NCBI GenBank assembly: GCA_018902755.1
Contig: JAHIQI010000015.1
Span: forward strand, 1-62,522
Direction: 5' to 3'
Length of the DNA: 62,522 nucleotides
DNA from: Pseudomonadota bacterium
GTDB lineage: Bacteria; Desulfobacterota; Desulfarculia; Desulfarculales; Desulfarculaceae
The notes under the pieces were generated by a model. The model had not been told where the DNA came from. It made no database searches and saw nothing but the letters and a program-made list of their open reading frames with translations. Made by a program: the position numbers and the translations under genes. Positions 1 through 8,834 of the stretch are shown here, piece by piece. Each line of letters begins with the position of its first letter. The first letter of the stretch is position 1.

Positions 1-111
1 AACCGAAAATTGGTCGAATGGGAAGACTTCTACAACTACTGCCGGCCCCACAGGTCGCTCAGGGGAAAAACCCCTTACGAAGTCCTCAGGGAAAAGCTAC
101 AATCGGCATGA
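1..111 (+). CDS. IS transposase, C-terminal end only (partial)
   Basis: The reading frame is open from the first base and stops at TGA 109-111. The 36 residues contain the pattern W-E-x-F-Y-N-Y-x-R-P-H-R-S-L-x-G-K-T-P-Y-E-V-L, typical of the tail of the rve/DDE integrase core in IS3 and IS481-type transposases. The catalytic part lies outside the window. An IS end should lie shortly after the stop; the reverse complement of bases near 130-142 begins TGTGAGGACTCC, which has the TG start common to IS tips, but without the left end the boundary cannot be fixed. Confidence 0.75.
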   Translation, partial: NRKLVEWEDFYNYCRPHRSLRGKTPYEVLREKLQSA

Positions 112-452
112 TCAATGTGCGGCGAGGTCGGAGTCCTCACAGGCTCGACGGAACGATCCGTGCTGGACACCGCAATGGCTGATATTAATGGGTCGCAGTG
201 CGCAAAACAATGGGCTAAAGCTACTTGCTCCGCATGTAAGGTAAGGTTGTGTGACGGTGAGAATCGATTCTTGCCACCATATATGGCATTACCAGTCGTT
301 AAAACCGCGGCACCATAACCAGCTATTTCCACGCCGAATGAAAAAGGGTCTTCAAGCATTTCAGCCGCAGCTGTAAGGAGCTTCTCAGCCATGGCCGAGG
401 GTAATATTGGTTTTTTTAAGTTCAGTTTTGCATCCATAATGGCAGGCCGCAC
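75..452 (-). pseudogene. Cytidine-deaminase-like protein, apparently truncated by the IS
   Basis: This frame (GTG start at 452, or ATG at 437) reads into the transposase end. Residues around 40-95 look like the cytidine deaminase fold: a strand carrying GAAVLTTGNAIYGG, then LHAEQVAL, whose His-Ala-Glu is the zinc/proton-shuttle motif. The second zinc motif expected downstream (P-C-x-x-C) is missing; the residues after AIAVSSTD no longer resemble the family, and that is where the IS end should fall. I therefore read it as a gene whose 3' part was replaced by the insertion. It lies 53 bases downstream of the small gene at 506-796 on the same strand. Confidence 0.5.
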
Positions 453-505
453 TCATTTGTAAGACGGGCCAAGGCAAGTCCGAGTAGTTATGAGGCTTTG
501 AATAA

Positions 506-796
506 TCAAGTATTGAATGAAACCGTCTCCTCCATATCTTTAAGTTGTTGTATTGCCTCATCACCGTATTCGGTCCAAAGCACAACGCTACTGACCGGGA
601 TGCATCTAGGGCAGCAAAAGTTGGTGACAGTTATGCAGGCTTCAACTTGCCTGCCTTTCTCAGGGTGCTCCACGGAGTGGTAAGCCGCGAGAAGAACGAT
701 GCTGCCTTTCCCGATGGTGACGGTTCGCCTCCACGCCTCCACAGCCTGCCGGTCGGAAAGTTTGGTTGGGTCCAACGTGTCTGGATAAACAGCCAT
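506..796 (-). CDS. Small protein of unknown function
   Basis: A 96-residue product with no family that I recognise. The start is supported by GGAGG eight bases ahead of the ATG. There is no signal peptide or membrane segment. A C-C-P-R-C cluster sits near residue 60 and the C-terminus is acidic. It precedes the truncated deaminase-like gene on the same strand, so both may come from one transcript. The opposite-strand frame at 545-856 lacks a ribosome site and is less likely. Confidence 0.5.
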   Translation of the reverse strand: MAVYPDTLDPTKLSDRQAVEAWRRTVTIGKGSIVLLAAYHSVEHPEKGRQVEACITVTNFCCPRCIPVSSVVLWTEYGDEAIQQLKDMEETVSFNT

Positions 797-1168
797 CGAA
801 ATCCTCCACGTATTAATTTAATTACCATCGTTAACTATGATAATACGGGATTCTGACTAATAAAAATAGTTAAACCCCATGCTGATGACAGGACTTTGGA
901 GGCTGGTCCTGGTCGTGCCCAGCCAAACGGCAAAGCGAGACTTGTGAACCGGCATGCAAAGACGATTGGCAAGGCCAACTATAGGAGGTTCTACACCAAC
1001 CCCAAAGTTATCAAGCGCATATTGACGATACCCAACAACGCGCGCGAGTATGCCAATCTATTCAAGGCGTCGTGCGGGTTCATGTTGAACATGATCAAGA
1101 AGAGCGGTTGAGGACTTTGACAGGCATGGGCAGCCAAGCTGCAAGCATCCAGGCAGGTTGATTGGGAT
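797..1168. other. Intergenic stretch without a convincing gene
   Basis: AT-rich near 805-870, where the promoter of the minus-strand small gene should lie. An open frame of 71 codons (896-1111, plus) has no recognisable product or clear ribosome site and I do not call it. Confidence 0.4.
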
Positions 1169-2623
1169 ATGAGCTCTGACTATAAGCTCAAGCTTTCCTG
1201 CAACCGGATAAGCTTGTGGACCGCCGCGTTTATATTCGCAGCGGGAGTGTTTTTATCCTCCCTCATACCGCCGTTGCAATCACCGGACGAATTCGACCAT
1301 GTCGAAAGGGCATATCTCCTAAGTAAAGGCGCCATAATTCTCGATGCGCCCGAGGGCCAATCTTCCGGGGGCATGATCGACACCGGCCTTTTGGACTATT
1401 TCAGGATTTATGGCGGCATTATTTTCAAGCCCGACAAGAAGCTGTCCTTGGCCGACAGCGAACGGGCCAAGAGCATCAATTGGACCGGTGCAAAGGAATT
1501 TAGGCCCGCCTACGGCATAAGCTATTATTTCCCGCTTCTGTATGTTCCCCAGGCCGTCGGTCTGGCCATAGGAGAAAAAACCGGCCTTTCCATCGATTTT
1601 TCATACCGGCTGGCGAGGCTGCTGAGCCTGCTGGCGATCGCCCTCATCGTACTTGTCGCCTTCAACATCTACAGCCCCAACCCGTTGGTCATGGCCCTGC
1701 TGGCCCTACCGATGAGCCTGTTCCAAATCTCCTCCGCCAGCATAGACGGCCTTTCCATGGCCCTGACCATCCTGTCCATGGCCTGTTTTTTGCGGATAGT
1801 TCAGGACAAAACCAGCTCCAAGCCGCTGTTCTTTTACCTGTTGACCTGCGCCGTATTGGTCCTTTCCACGGGAAGGATCTACCTGGCCCCGTTGATCTTG
1901 CTTAATTTCATGGCCTGCTATTATTTAAAGGACCGAAATTACTGCTATCTGTGTGGCTTGTCCGTAGTGCTCATCGTGCTTTGGTTCCTTGTCGCCGTCC
2001 TTACCACCGTCGACAAAAGGTTGGTGCTGGGGGCTTCCACCTTGGAAATCGCCCTGCTATATCTGCGACATCCTTCCATATTGCTCCACGCATTCGCCTC
2101 CACCATTTCCAATGCGGGCATGGTGACCAATTATATTTATTCCTTTGTCGGGGTGCTGGGGTGGCTGGACACCCTATTTTATAAATGGCAATATCTTTTG
2201 TTCTTGTTGTTATTGCTTTCTATTTGCGGTCTCAGCATCTCAGCAAAGGATTTGCGCGCTGATTGGCTGCCGCGGTCGGCCATATTGCTCTGCGTTGTAT
2301 CCGCAATTCTTATCATGTTTTTCCTGTTGCTCGTCACCTGGAACAAATACCCGGCCGCCATTATCGAGGGCGTCCAAGGCCGTTACTTTTTGCCTTTGGC
2401 CATCATGCTTTCATATGCCATCGCGGGCCGAGCCAAAGCGTTTGAGGGCTTGCCGCGCAAGACGGCCCTGGTGTTGCTATTGGCCTTGTGCGCCCTTACC
2501 CTGTTCAGCATGCCTGGGCTTCTGCTAAAGCGTTACTACCTTGCCGGCGAGCCCCTCAAAAACCATGCGTCGACCATGTATTGCGAGCCGAGTCAGGGCA
2601 ACCGCCCAACCTCCTCCGGGTGA
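1169..2623 (+). CDS. DUF2142-type polytopic membrane protein
   Basis: A 484-residue, strongly hydrophobic protein with roughly ten to twelve predicted membrane helices. After the first helix comes the segment P-P-x-Q-S-P-D-E-F-D-H-V-x-R-A-Y-L-L-S-K-G, matching the periplasmic-loop signature of DUF2142 proteins, which resemble GT-C glycosyltransferases and often sit in cell-surface polysaccharide loci. The acidic DE pair is where GT-C enzymes place their catalytic acidic residue. No sugar genes are adjacent, so the substrate is unknown. The ribosome site is weak; the start is the first in-frame ATG. Confidence 0.7.
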   Translation: MSSDYKLKLSCNRISLWTAAFIFAAGVFLSSLIPPLQSPDEFDHVERAYLLSKGAIILDAPEGQSSGGMIDTGLLDYFRIYGGIIFKPDKKLSLADSERAKSINWTGAKEFRPAYGISYYFPLLYVPQAVGLAIGEKTGLSIDFSYRLARLLSLLAIALIVLVAFNIYSPNPLVMALLALPMSLFQISSASIDGLSMALTILSMACFLRIVQDKTSSKPLFFYLLTCAVLVLSTGRIYLAPLILLNFMACYYLKDRNYCYLCGLSVVLIVLWFLVAVLTTVDKRLVLGASTLEIALLYLRHPSILLHAFASTISNAGMVTNYIYSFVGVLGWLDTLFYKWQYLLFLLLLLSICGLSISAKDLRADWLPRSAILLCVVSAILIMFFLLLVTWNKYPAAIIEGVQGRYFLPLAIMLSYAIAGRAKAFEGLPRKTALVLLLALCALTLFSMPGLLLKRYYLAGEPLKNHASTMYCEPSQGNRPTSSG

Positions 2624-3184
2624 GCTCGCCGGACGGCGTTTTGCCGCTCATGTGCCCTTGAACCGTCCGGTCAACTGTTCCGTGGCCATCCAGGCGTGAT
2701 ACGGGCCGCCCGAATTTCGTGGGGACTCTCCGAAAACATTACCGTGGCTTGGCGTATATATTATAGAAGTGGGTTTTGATAGTTTTATGACGCCTTAACG
2801 CCACAATTATAAACATTACATAATGTTAAATCCCTCGATCTTAAGAGCCGCCCGTATCGGTTTTTTATGGGGAGATACTTTTCTGGTGCTGACTTCCCTT
2901 TGTGATTAGTTCCTTTTATTGTCGTGGCCATAAATCAGAGTCAAAATCCTGCGGCCATCTCCAAAATATTTTTTACGAAAGTCGTTGATTGTGGTGATTT
3001 TTATATGCTTGCCGAATAAAATTTCCGTACAATTTGAAGATTAGAAGACAAATGGGTGGCTAAGCATCGACAGCGCTTTCTGGCCGGAGGTCGGGGTGCA
3101 ACCACTGGCTTTGCTTCTCAGACCCAGCTACCCTACGGAGCTGGATGATTACAAATGTGCGGAACTAAAGGAGAGTTAAGGTCT
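2624..3184. other. Long AT-rich intergenic region
   Basis: About 560 bases with no gene. The first two thirds are AT-rich without a clear promoter. The last 120 bases become GC-rich and can fold (separate entry). Confidence 0.5.
3063..3145 (+). promoter_or_regulatory. Foldable leader ahead of the small exported protein
   Basis: GCCGGAGGT and ACCACTGGC form a nine-position stem with one mismatch and one G-U pair. It is flanked by AAGCA and TGCTT, which can pair around it. A second hairpin, CCAGCT with AGCTGG around a 9-base loop (3124-3144), follows. I could not match the layout to a known riboswitch class. Confidence 0.3.
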
Positions 3185-3622
3185 ATGAGAAAGTATTTCC
3201 TGGCTTTGGCCCTGGTGGCGGTAATGGCCCTGGCCATTCCTTTGATGGCTCAAGCCGAAGACAAACCCGACGGAACGGTTTACTTCAAGACCCATAACGT
3301 GGCGGTGGGCATAGGCGTAACCTGGGGTGACGGAACCCTTACCTACCAAGGCAAAGAGTACAAGTTCACCATCAAGGGCCTGAGCCTGTTGGACCTGGGC
3401 ATGGGCGACGTCGAGGCCAAGGGCAACGTCTACAACTTGAAGAAGCTGGCTGACTTCGAAGGCAGCTACTCCTCGGCCAAGGCCGGTGCGGCCCTGGGCA
3501 AGGGCATCGCCGTCGAGCAGCTGGTCAACAACGCCGGCGTCAAGATGAACCTGAAGGCCGTGCAGCAGGCCGCGCGCCTCACCCTGGCTCCCGGCGGCGT
3601 GGAGATCAAGTTCAAGAAGTAG
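3185..3622 (+). CDS. Small exported protein of unknown function
   Basis: The start at ATG 3185 is preferred over ATG 3155 because AAAGGAG lies 11 bases ahead and the protein then begins directly with a classical signal peptide (M-R-K, hydrophobic core, cleavage after A-Q-A). The mature part of about 120 residues is Gly-rich and beta-like: W-G-D-G-T-L-T-Y-Q-G-K-E-Y-K-F, then GLSLLDLGMGDVEAKGNVYNL. This pattern recurs in short periplasmic proteins of proteobacteria, but I cannot assign a function. It has its own terminator just downstream and is probably monocistronic. Confidence 0.75.
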   Translation: MRKYFLALALVAVMALAIPLMAQAEDKPDGTVYFKTHNVAVGIGVTWGDGTLTYQGKEYKFTIKGLSLLDLGMGDVEAKGNVYNLKKLADFEGSYSSAKAGAALGKGIAVEQLVNNAGVKMNLKAVQQAARLTLAPGGVEIKFKK

Positions 3623-3663
3623 TCCCATCCGACTGCCTGCCCCTTTAAGTTGCGCAAATTAGA

Positions 3664-3713
3664 GGCCAGGATTGCAGGGCCCGCGAGGGTTCGGCGATCC
3701 TGGCCCTTTTTTT
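3664..3713 (+). terminator. Rho-independent terminator
   Basis: GGCCAGGAT (3664-3672) pairs perfectly with ATCCTGGCC (3697-3705), followed by a run of seven T. It ends the small exported protein gene. Confidence 0.85.
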
Positions 3714-3814
3714 GCCTTTATTTTGGGCCGCGAACCCGGGGCGGCCGACTGTAAGCGGTTTGGTGGTTTGAGCAAACCGCATTAGAATGGTTGGTAAAAC
3801 AAAAGGAGAGCGCC

Positions 3815-4399
3815 ATGAAAAAATCCCTGGGCCCCAAAACCCTCTTGTGCCCCGCGCCTGTAGTCCTGGTAGGCACTTACGACCAGGACGGCAAGCCGAA
3901 CATAATGACCGCGGCCTGGGCCGGCATCTGCTGCTCCAAACCGGTGTGCGTAAACGTCAGCCTGCGCGCGGCCACCTACAGCCACCGGCAGATCGTCAAA
4001 AACCAGGCCTTCACCCTCAATGTGCCCAGCGCCTCCCAGGTCAAGGAAGTGGATTTCGTGGGCATGGCCAGCGGCCGCGACCGGGACAAGTTCGCCGAGT
4101 TGGGCTGGACCGCCGTGAAGAGCGACCTGGTCAACGCCCCCCTGGTGGCCGAGGCCCCGCTGACCCTGGAGTGCAAGGTGGTGGTCACCAACGAACTGGG
4201 TCTGCACACCCAGTTCGTGGGCCAGGTGCTCGACGTCAAGCTGGACCAGGCCTGCCTGGACCCGCAGGGCAACATCGACCCGGCCAAGTTCGAGCCCTTG
4301 GCTTTCCTGCCCGAAGCCCGGCAATACCTGGGCCTGAGCCGGGTGGTGGGGGCGGCCTTTGACCTGGGCAAGGATCTGCTGGCCAAAAAACCGGGCTAA
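3815..4399 (+). CDS. Flavoredoxin-like FMN-binding flavoprotein
   Basis: The 194-residue product belongs to the flavin-reductase-like/flavoredoxin family, which binds FMN and acts in electron transfer or flavin reduction in anaerobes. The N-terminal half shows the family pattern: P-A-P-V-V-L-V-G-T-Y-D-x-D-G-K-P-N-I-M-T-A-A-W, then S-L-R-A-A-T-Y-S-H-R-x-I and F-T-L-N-V-P-S. The start is ATG 3815, preceded by AAAGGAG at 3802-3808; the upstream in-frame ATG adds only eight residues without a ribosome site. It stands alone between terminator-bounded neighbours, so its redox partner is not evident. Confidence 0.85.
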   Translation: MKKSLGPKTLLCPAPVVLVGTYDQDGKPNIMTAAWAGICCSKPVCVNVSLRAATYSHRQIVKNQAFTLNVPSASQVKEVDFVGMASGRDRDKFAELGWTAVKSDLVNAPLVAEAPLTLECKVVVTNELGLHTQFVGQVLDVKLDQACLDPQGNIDPAKFEPLAFLPEARQYLGLSRVVGAAFDLGKDLLAKKPG

Positions 4400-4695
4400 A
4401 GAGTACGCTTCGCTTCCATGCGTTAGGTTAACATAGCGAAATTAAAGTAAAAATATGTTGTGGCCCTCTAGCGAATAGCGTAAGGTGCATGATGAACCCC
4501 TTTTAATTATTGATAAAGAGGATTAATATTACGTTTCGGTATTGGTAAAATACATATAGACGCAACTCTCACTGCCAATATCAAGCCAGCCTGCCCGGCT
4601 TGCTCACCGCCTGTTGGCCGGCTGGCCAAAAGCTCCGTTTGCTTGTTTCGCCAGGGACCTTGTCCCCTTGAATGGAACATAAGAACAGGTGGTGC

Positions 4696-6750
4696 ATGGT
4701 GAAATCGTCCCTACTCCGGGCATTGATTGCGATCGTATCTTTGGGCTTGCTGGTGGGCGGCTGCGCCATGCCCCAGGCAGTGAACATCAAGCCCATCCCC
4801 CATGCCATCAAACCCCAGACCTCGACCAGCGCCCAGGCCGGCCCTTCCACCGGAACGGACCAGGGGGCGCAGCCCAAGGCTGCGGGCGGCCGGGACCTGG
4901 CCAAGATCGACCTGGCCAAGACCAAGGTGGCGGCCAACCCCGCCAGTTGGAGCGCCTATAACGACCTGGGCGTGGCCTACTACGACCAGGGCATGTACGA
5001 CGAGGCCATAGCCGCCTTCCAGCAGGCCCTGGCGGTCCACCCCATCTCATCGGTGATGGACGCCGAAAAGCGGCAGCGGGACGCGGCCCAGCGGCAGAAG
5101 CAGGCCATGCAGCGGGCCCAGGAGGCCCAGGCGGCCGCGCAGCAGTCGGCCGTGATGGGCTCGTTGCTTTCGGGCCTGTTGGGCGTCGCGCCCATACCGG
5201 GCATGAGTTCCGTGGGTCAGCAGGCCTTGCAGGCCATGATCCCGGCCATAGAGGGGGTGTCCCGCGCCGCCTCCATGCCCAACGCCAGCATGGCCGACTT
5301 CCCGGAGTTGTCCAATCCGTCCCAGTTGCAGCCCCGGCGCGAAACCGCCCTGATCTACTCCAACCTGGGCCGGGCCTATTACCAAAAGAGCGATTACCAG
5401 GAGGCGGTCACCTCTTTCGAGAAGTCCATCGCCCTGGACCCCTCCCTGGTCAGCCTGCTGGAGTGGCAGGCCCACGCCCAGTACGAGCTCTCGCATTACG
5501 AGCGCTCCATCGAGGCCCTTAACCGCTACATGACCCTGAGCCGCCTGTCTTCCCTGGCGGGCAACTACATCCTGCTGTCCAAGAACTTCACCGCCCTGGG
5601 CATGCCCAGCGAGTCGGAGCGGGCCTTCCGCCGGGCCGTGGATGACTATGAGCTCCGCCTCAAGGCCAAGCCCGGCGACCGAGCGGCGCTGGCGGGCATG
5701 GTCCAGTCCTATCTGGAGCACAAGGACTACGCCAAGGCCCAGCCTTACGCCGAGCAACTGCTCAAGCAGAACCCCAACGACGTGAACGCCCTGGGCATGC
5801 TCACCATCTGCCAAATGGCCCAGGGCCGCTACGACTTGGCCCTGCAAACGGCCCAGCGCAAGCTGAAGCTGGATGGGGGCAAGGTGAACGACTACTACAT
5901 CCTGGGCCGCATCTACGACGAGACCCGGGATTCGGAAAAGGCGCGCGCCGCCTATCAAAAGCTGGTGGAGACCTATGAGGCGGCGGGCACGGACAAGGGC
6001 ATGCCCCTGGGCGGGGTGGCCGTGGGCTACGCCGCCATAGGCCAGCAGCGCCGGGCAGTGACCATGGTGGAGGAAAAGCTCTTCCGCAACCCCTTCGGCT
6101 CCACCGCGGTCTACGACTACTTCAAGCTGGGCTTGGTCTATGAGAAGGGCGGCCGGACCACCGAGGCCATCGAGGCCCTGAACACGGCGGTGGAGATAAG
6201 CCCCCGCTACGTGTTCGCCACCAAGACCCTGCAACGGCTGGCGGACAAGACGGCCTCCCACCGGGAGCGCCTGTGGCGTCAGGCCCAGCAGGCCCAGGGC
6301 AAGGGCAGCTCGGCCCAGGCGGTGAACTATCTGGCCCAGCTCTACCACCTGATGCCCGTGGGGAGCCAAAAGGAGGAGCTGCGCGGCAAGATGCTCTCCC
6401 TGGCGGCCAAACCGGGCGGCGCGCCCCGCCTGGGGCAGGAGGCCCAACGGCGCTTCTTGCGGGGCAACGCGGCGCTCAAGAACGCCAAGGGCCCCCTGGA
6501 CCTCTACCGCGCCCTGTACGAGTACAAGTGGGCCACCTACTACGCCCCCTGGGCGGCCAACGTCTACCTGAGCACCTCGGTGGTCTACGGCCTGCTGCAA
6601 AAGTACCGCCCGGCCATCGCCAACCTGAAGCTGTACCTTACCGGCACCACCCAGGCGGCCAACGTGGATCAGGTCCTGGGCCGGTTGTACGAGATGGAGT
6701 ACCAGAGGGAGAAGACCCTCCGCTCCCTGTCCCAGGCCGGCAAGCTGTAG
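4696..6750 (+). CDS. TPR-repeat lipoprotein
   Basis: A 684-residue lipoprotein. The signal peptide ends in the lipobox L-V-G-G-C (Cys about 23), so it should be lipid-anchored to the envelope. Several tetratricopeptide repeats are visible, such as N-D-L-G-V-A-Y-Y-D-Q-G-M-Y-D-E-A-I-A-A-F and S-N-L-G-R-A-Y-Y-Q-K-S-D-Y. An Ala/Gln-rich coiled-coil-like stretch separates the first repeat from the rest. TPR lipoproteins usually serve as envelope assembly scaffolds. ATG 4696 has an AGGTGG-like site and yields a compact signal peptide; ATG 4672 is an alternative. The next gene follows after 44 bases and is probably co-transcribed. Confidence 0.8.
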   Translation: MVKSSLLRALIAIVSLGLLVGGCAMPQAVNIKPIPHAIKPQTSTSAQAGPSTGTDQGAQPKAAGGRDLAKIDLAKTKVAANPASWSAYNDLGVAYYDQGMYDEAIAAFQQALAVHPISSVMDAEKRQRDAAQRQKQAMQRAQEAQAAAQQSAVMGSLLSGLLGVAPIPGMSSVGQQALQAMIPAIEGVSRAASMPNASMADFPELSNPSQLQPRRETALIYSNLGRAYYQKSDYQEAVTSFEKSIALDPSLVSLLEWQAHAQYELSHYERSIEALNRYMTLSRLSSLAGNYILLSKNFTALGMPSESERAFRRAVDDYELRLKAKPGDRAALAGMVQSYLEHKDYAKAQPYAEQLLKQNPNDVNALGMLTICQMAQGRYDLALQTAQRKLKLDGGKVNDYYILGRIYDETRDSEKARAAYQKLVETYEAAGTDKGMPLGGVAVGYAAIGQQRRAVTMVEEKLFRNPFGSTAVYDYFKLGLVYEKGGRTTEAIEALNTAVEISPRYVFATKTLQRLADKTASHRERLWRQAQQAQGKGSSAQAVNYLAQLYHLMPVGSQKEELRGKMLSLAAKPGGAPRLGQEAQRRFLRGNAALKNAKGPLDLYRALYEYKWATYYAPWAANVYLSTSVVYGLLQKYRPAIANLKLYLTGTTQAANVDQVLGRLYEMEYQREKTLRSLSQAGKL

Positions 6751-6794
6751 GACGGGGGAATTGGAATCCTTGTACGCTTGGAGCTTGTGAAGCC

Positions 6795-8777
6795 ATGAGA
6801 TCGAAGTGGTTCAAGGCATGTTTGGCCGCGGTTGTCGCCGTGGGCCTTTTGGGCCTGGCCGGGCCGGGGCAGGGCGCCCCGGCCTACAACCGCTCCCAAC
6901 TCAACTCCCTGTTCGGCCAAGCCTACGGCAACTGCAACCGCCTGCGCGCGCTGGGCTACAACCCCTCCCATATCGAAAGCCGCCTGCGCTGGGCCCAGGG
7001 GCAGCTCAACAACTACTGGAACAACCCGTCGCGCTTCGGGACCTTCCCCACCTACCCCTACAACAACAAGGAACTGCAGACCATCAACCCCTTTGGGGAC
7101 TATGTTTTCCACGGTACGAACATCCGCAATCACGGCGGCAAGCTGCAAACCCGCTCCCTGGACCCCACGGGGATCGTGGCCCGGGCCCAGGAATGGGCCA
7201 AGGAGCTGCACACCATAACCAAAAAGGCCGAGACCGGCGGCGGGGCGGGTGAATTCAAGCAGGACATCAGCGAGGCCCTGGCCTTTCTGGGGAAAGGCCC
7301 GGCCATCCCCACCGGCGGCTCCCTGGGCCAGCAGGCCGACAGCCATCTCGGGGCGTTGACCGGCAACCTTAGGAGCGACTCGGGCGGCCTGCCGGGGCAG
7401 GAGGCCCAGCCCGGGGGCGGGCAGTTTCAAAACCCATACGCCGGGGACCCCTCGGTGGTGGACCTAAGCGAGAGCAAGACCCTGACCCCCAGCCTCTTGC
7501 GCGGCACCGATGGCCAGCCTGAGGCTCCCCCGGTCCAGCCGCCCACGGCGGAGGCCGCCCAGCAGGCGGCGGGAGGGGCCGGATTGACCGCCGGGGAAGA
7601 AAATGCCCCGCCCCCGCCCACGCCGGGCGCCAGGGAGCAGGTGGACAGCCTCTACGCCAGGGCCCTGGACAACCTGGGTAGGGGAGATCATAAAAGCGCG
7701 ATCCGGGACCTGAACGAGGCGATAAGCCTGCTGCCCCTGGACTCCAATTTGCGTTCAGCCCTTCAGGAGATCCTGAAGAACGGAGCAGGGGCCAAGCTGC
7801 CCGCCGGTTTCCTGCCCAGCCCCAAGGATTCCCAGGCCCTGCTTCCCGCGGTGGTGGCAGCGGGCGGACCGACCAACCCCTTCCCGGTCAAACCGGCCTC
7901 GCTGGACCGGGGCGGAAGCCAGGGGGCCGCTTCCGGCTCCACTGCCGCGCAGTCGGTGCAGGCCAAGGGCACCACCGCCCCGACGGCCCAGGACCAGGCC
8001 TGGCAGGAGTATCAAAAGCAGATGTTCGCCCAGCGCCGGGAGTTGGACCAGAACCTGAACAATCTGTTGCGCGACCAGAAGGCTCCTCCTCCCCTGCCCG
8101 GCGGCACGGTGCGCGAGGTGAAAGAGGGGGTGTTCCTGGGTTTGACCAACACCCAGTACCAGGCCAACGAGCTGATGGCCAAGGGCCAAAGCCCCATCAC
8201 CGGCCAGCCCTACGCGGAGATGCTCAAGGAGGGGGAGGCCAGGGCTTACGGGTTCGGCAAGACCGACGTTCTGCCCATGGAACTGGCCCGGGGCGCCCGG
8301 GACAGCCTCAGCGACGGCGAATACACCCTGGACCAGGAGCACTTCCAAAACCTGCTGTCCCAGATCAACGGCACCCACTACCAGGTGCTCAACGCCCACA
8401 GCAACGGAGCCACCATAGCCGAGGCCCTGCTGCGCCAGGGAGTGATAAGGGCCGATGAGCTGAACGTCATGGGCGGCGACCGGGCCCTGTCCCGGGGCCA
8501 GGCCTACCAGGACTTGCTGGACAGCGGCGCGGTGAAGAAGGTGACGGTGTGGATCAACCGGGGCGACCCGGTGCCCTATCTCACCAGTCCGGCGGGGGGC
8601 GTGCTCCGGGACGCCGGTTTGGTGAAGACCAAGCCGGGGACCCCCAACGGCCCCGCCGTGCAATACCGATTTTTCGGAGAGTACCAGCCGAGTCTGGATT
8701 TTAAGAACCACGCTTGGGAGCAGTACTGCAAAGAGATGGAAAAGATGCGCCAGGCGCAGAAGAATGCGCGGCAATAG
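6795..8777 (+). CDS. Exported protein with hydrolase-like C-terminal region
   Basis: A 660-residue protein. An ATG-initiated frame reaches 500 bases upstream, but that part overlaps the TPR gene in another frame; ATG 6795 starts a proper signal peptide (M-R-S-K-W-F-K, hydrophobic, cleavage near G-A-P-A). The middle is Pro/Gly/Ala-rich and contains one TPR-like helix pair. The C-terminal 170 residues include Q-V-L-N-A-H-S-N-G-A-T-I-A-E-A-L, resembling the nucleophile elbow of alpha/beta hydrolases with Ser about 536, followed by a conserved-looking W-I-N-R-G-D-P-V-P. A lipase or esterase-like activity is an inference from that motif only. Confidence 0.65.
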   Translation: MRSKWFKACLAAVVAVGLLGLAGPGQGAPAYNRSQLNSLFGQAYGNCNRLRALGYNPSHIESRLRWAQGQLNNYWNNPSRFGTFPTYPYNNKELQTINPFGDYVFHGTNIRNHGGKLQTRSLDPTGIVARAQEWAKELHTITKKAETGGGAGEFKQDISEALAFLGKGPAIPTGGSLGQQADSHLGALTGNLRSDSGGLPGQEAQPGGGQFQNPYAGDPSVVDLSESKTLTPSLLRGTDGQPEAPPVQPPTAEAAQQAAGGAGLTAGEENAPPPPTPGAREQVDSLYARALDNLGRGDHKSAIRDLNEAISLLPLDSNLRSALQEILKNGAGAKLPAGFLPSPKDSQALLPAVVAAGGPTNPFPVKPASLDRGGSQGAASGSTAAQSVQAKGTTAPTAQDQAWQEYQKQMFAQRRELDQNLNNLLRDQKAPPPLPGGTVREVKEGVFLGLTNTQYQANELMAKGQSPITGQPYAEMLKEGEARAYGFGKTDVLPMELARGARDSLSDGEYTLDQEHFQNLLSQINGTHYQVLNAHSNGATIAEALLRQGVIRADELNVMGGDRALSRGQAYQDLLDSGAVKKVTVWINRGDPVPYLTSPAGGVLRDAGLVKTKPGTPNGPAVQYRFFGEYQPSLDFKNHAWEQYCKEMEKMRQAQKNARQ

Positions 8778-8834
8778 GGGGGAGCACCCTCGGCGCTCGG
8801 CCGATGTTGAGGGACCTACACCTGGGAGTAATTC

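Noticed and set aside
896..1111. 71-codon frame on the plus strand
   Set aside because: No ribosome site, no recognisable product, and a basic mixed composition; too weak to call.
1127..1142. Possible sigma-54 promoter before the DUF2142 gene
   Set aside because: GG and GC are spaced correctly but both flanks deviate (GGGCA and CTGCA).
3121..3155. Resemblance to the 3' half of a TPP riboswitch
   Set aside because: Only the string AGCTGGATGAT is vaguely alike; the other conserved TPP elements are absent.
6273..6794. N-terminal extension of the exported hydrolase-like protein
   Set aside because: It overlaps the end of the TPR gene in another frame and lacks a ribosome site, while ATG 6795 starts a signal peptide.
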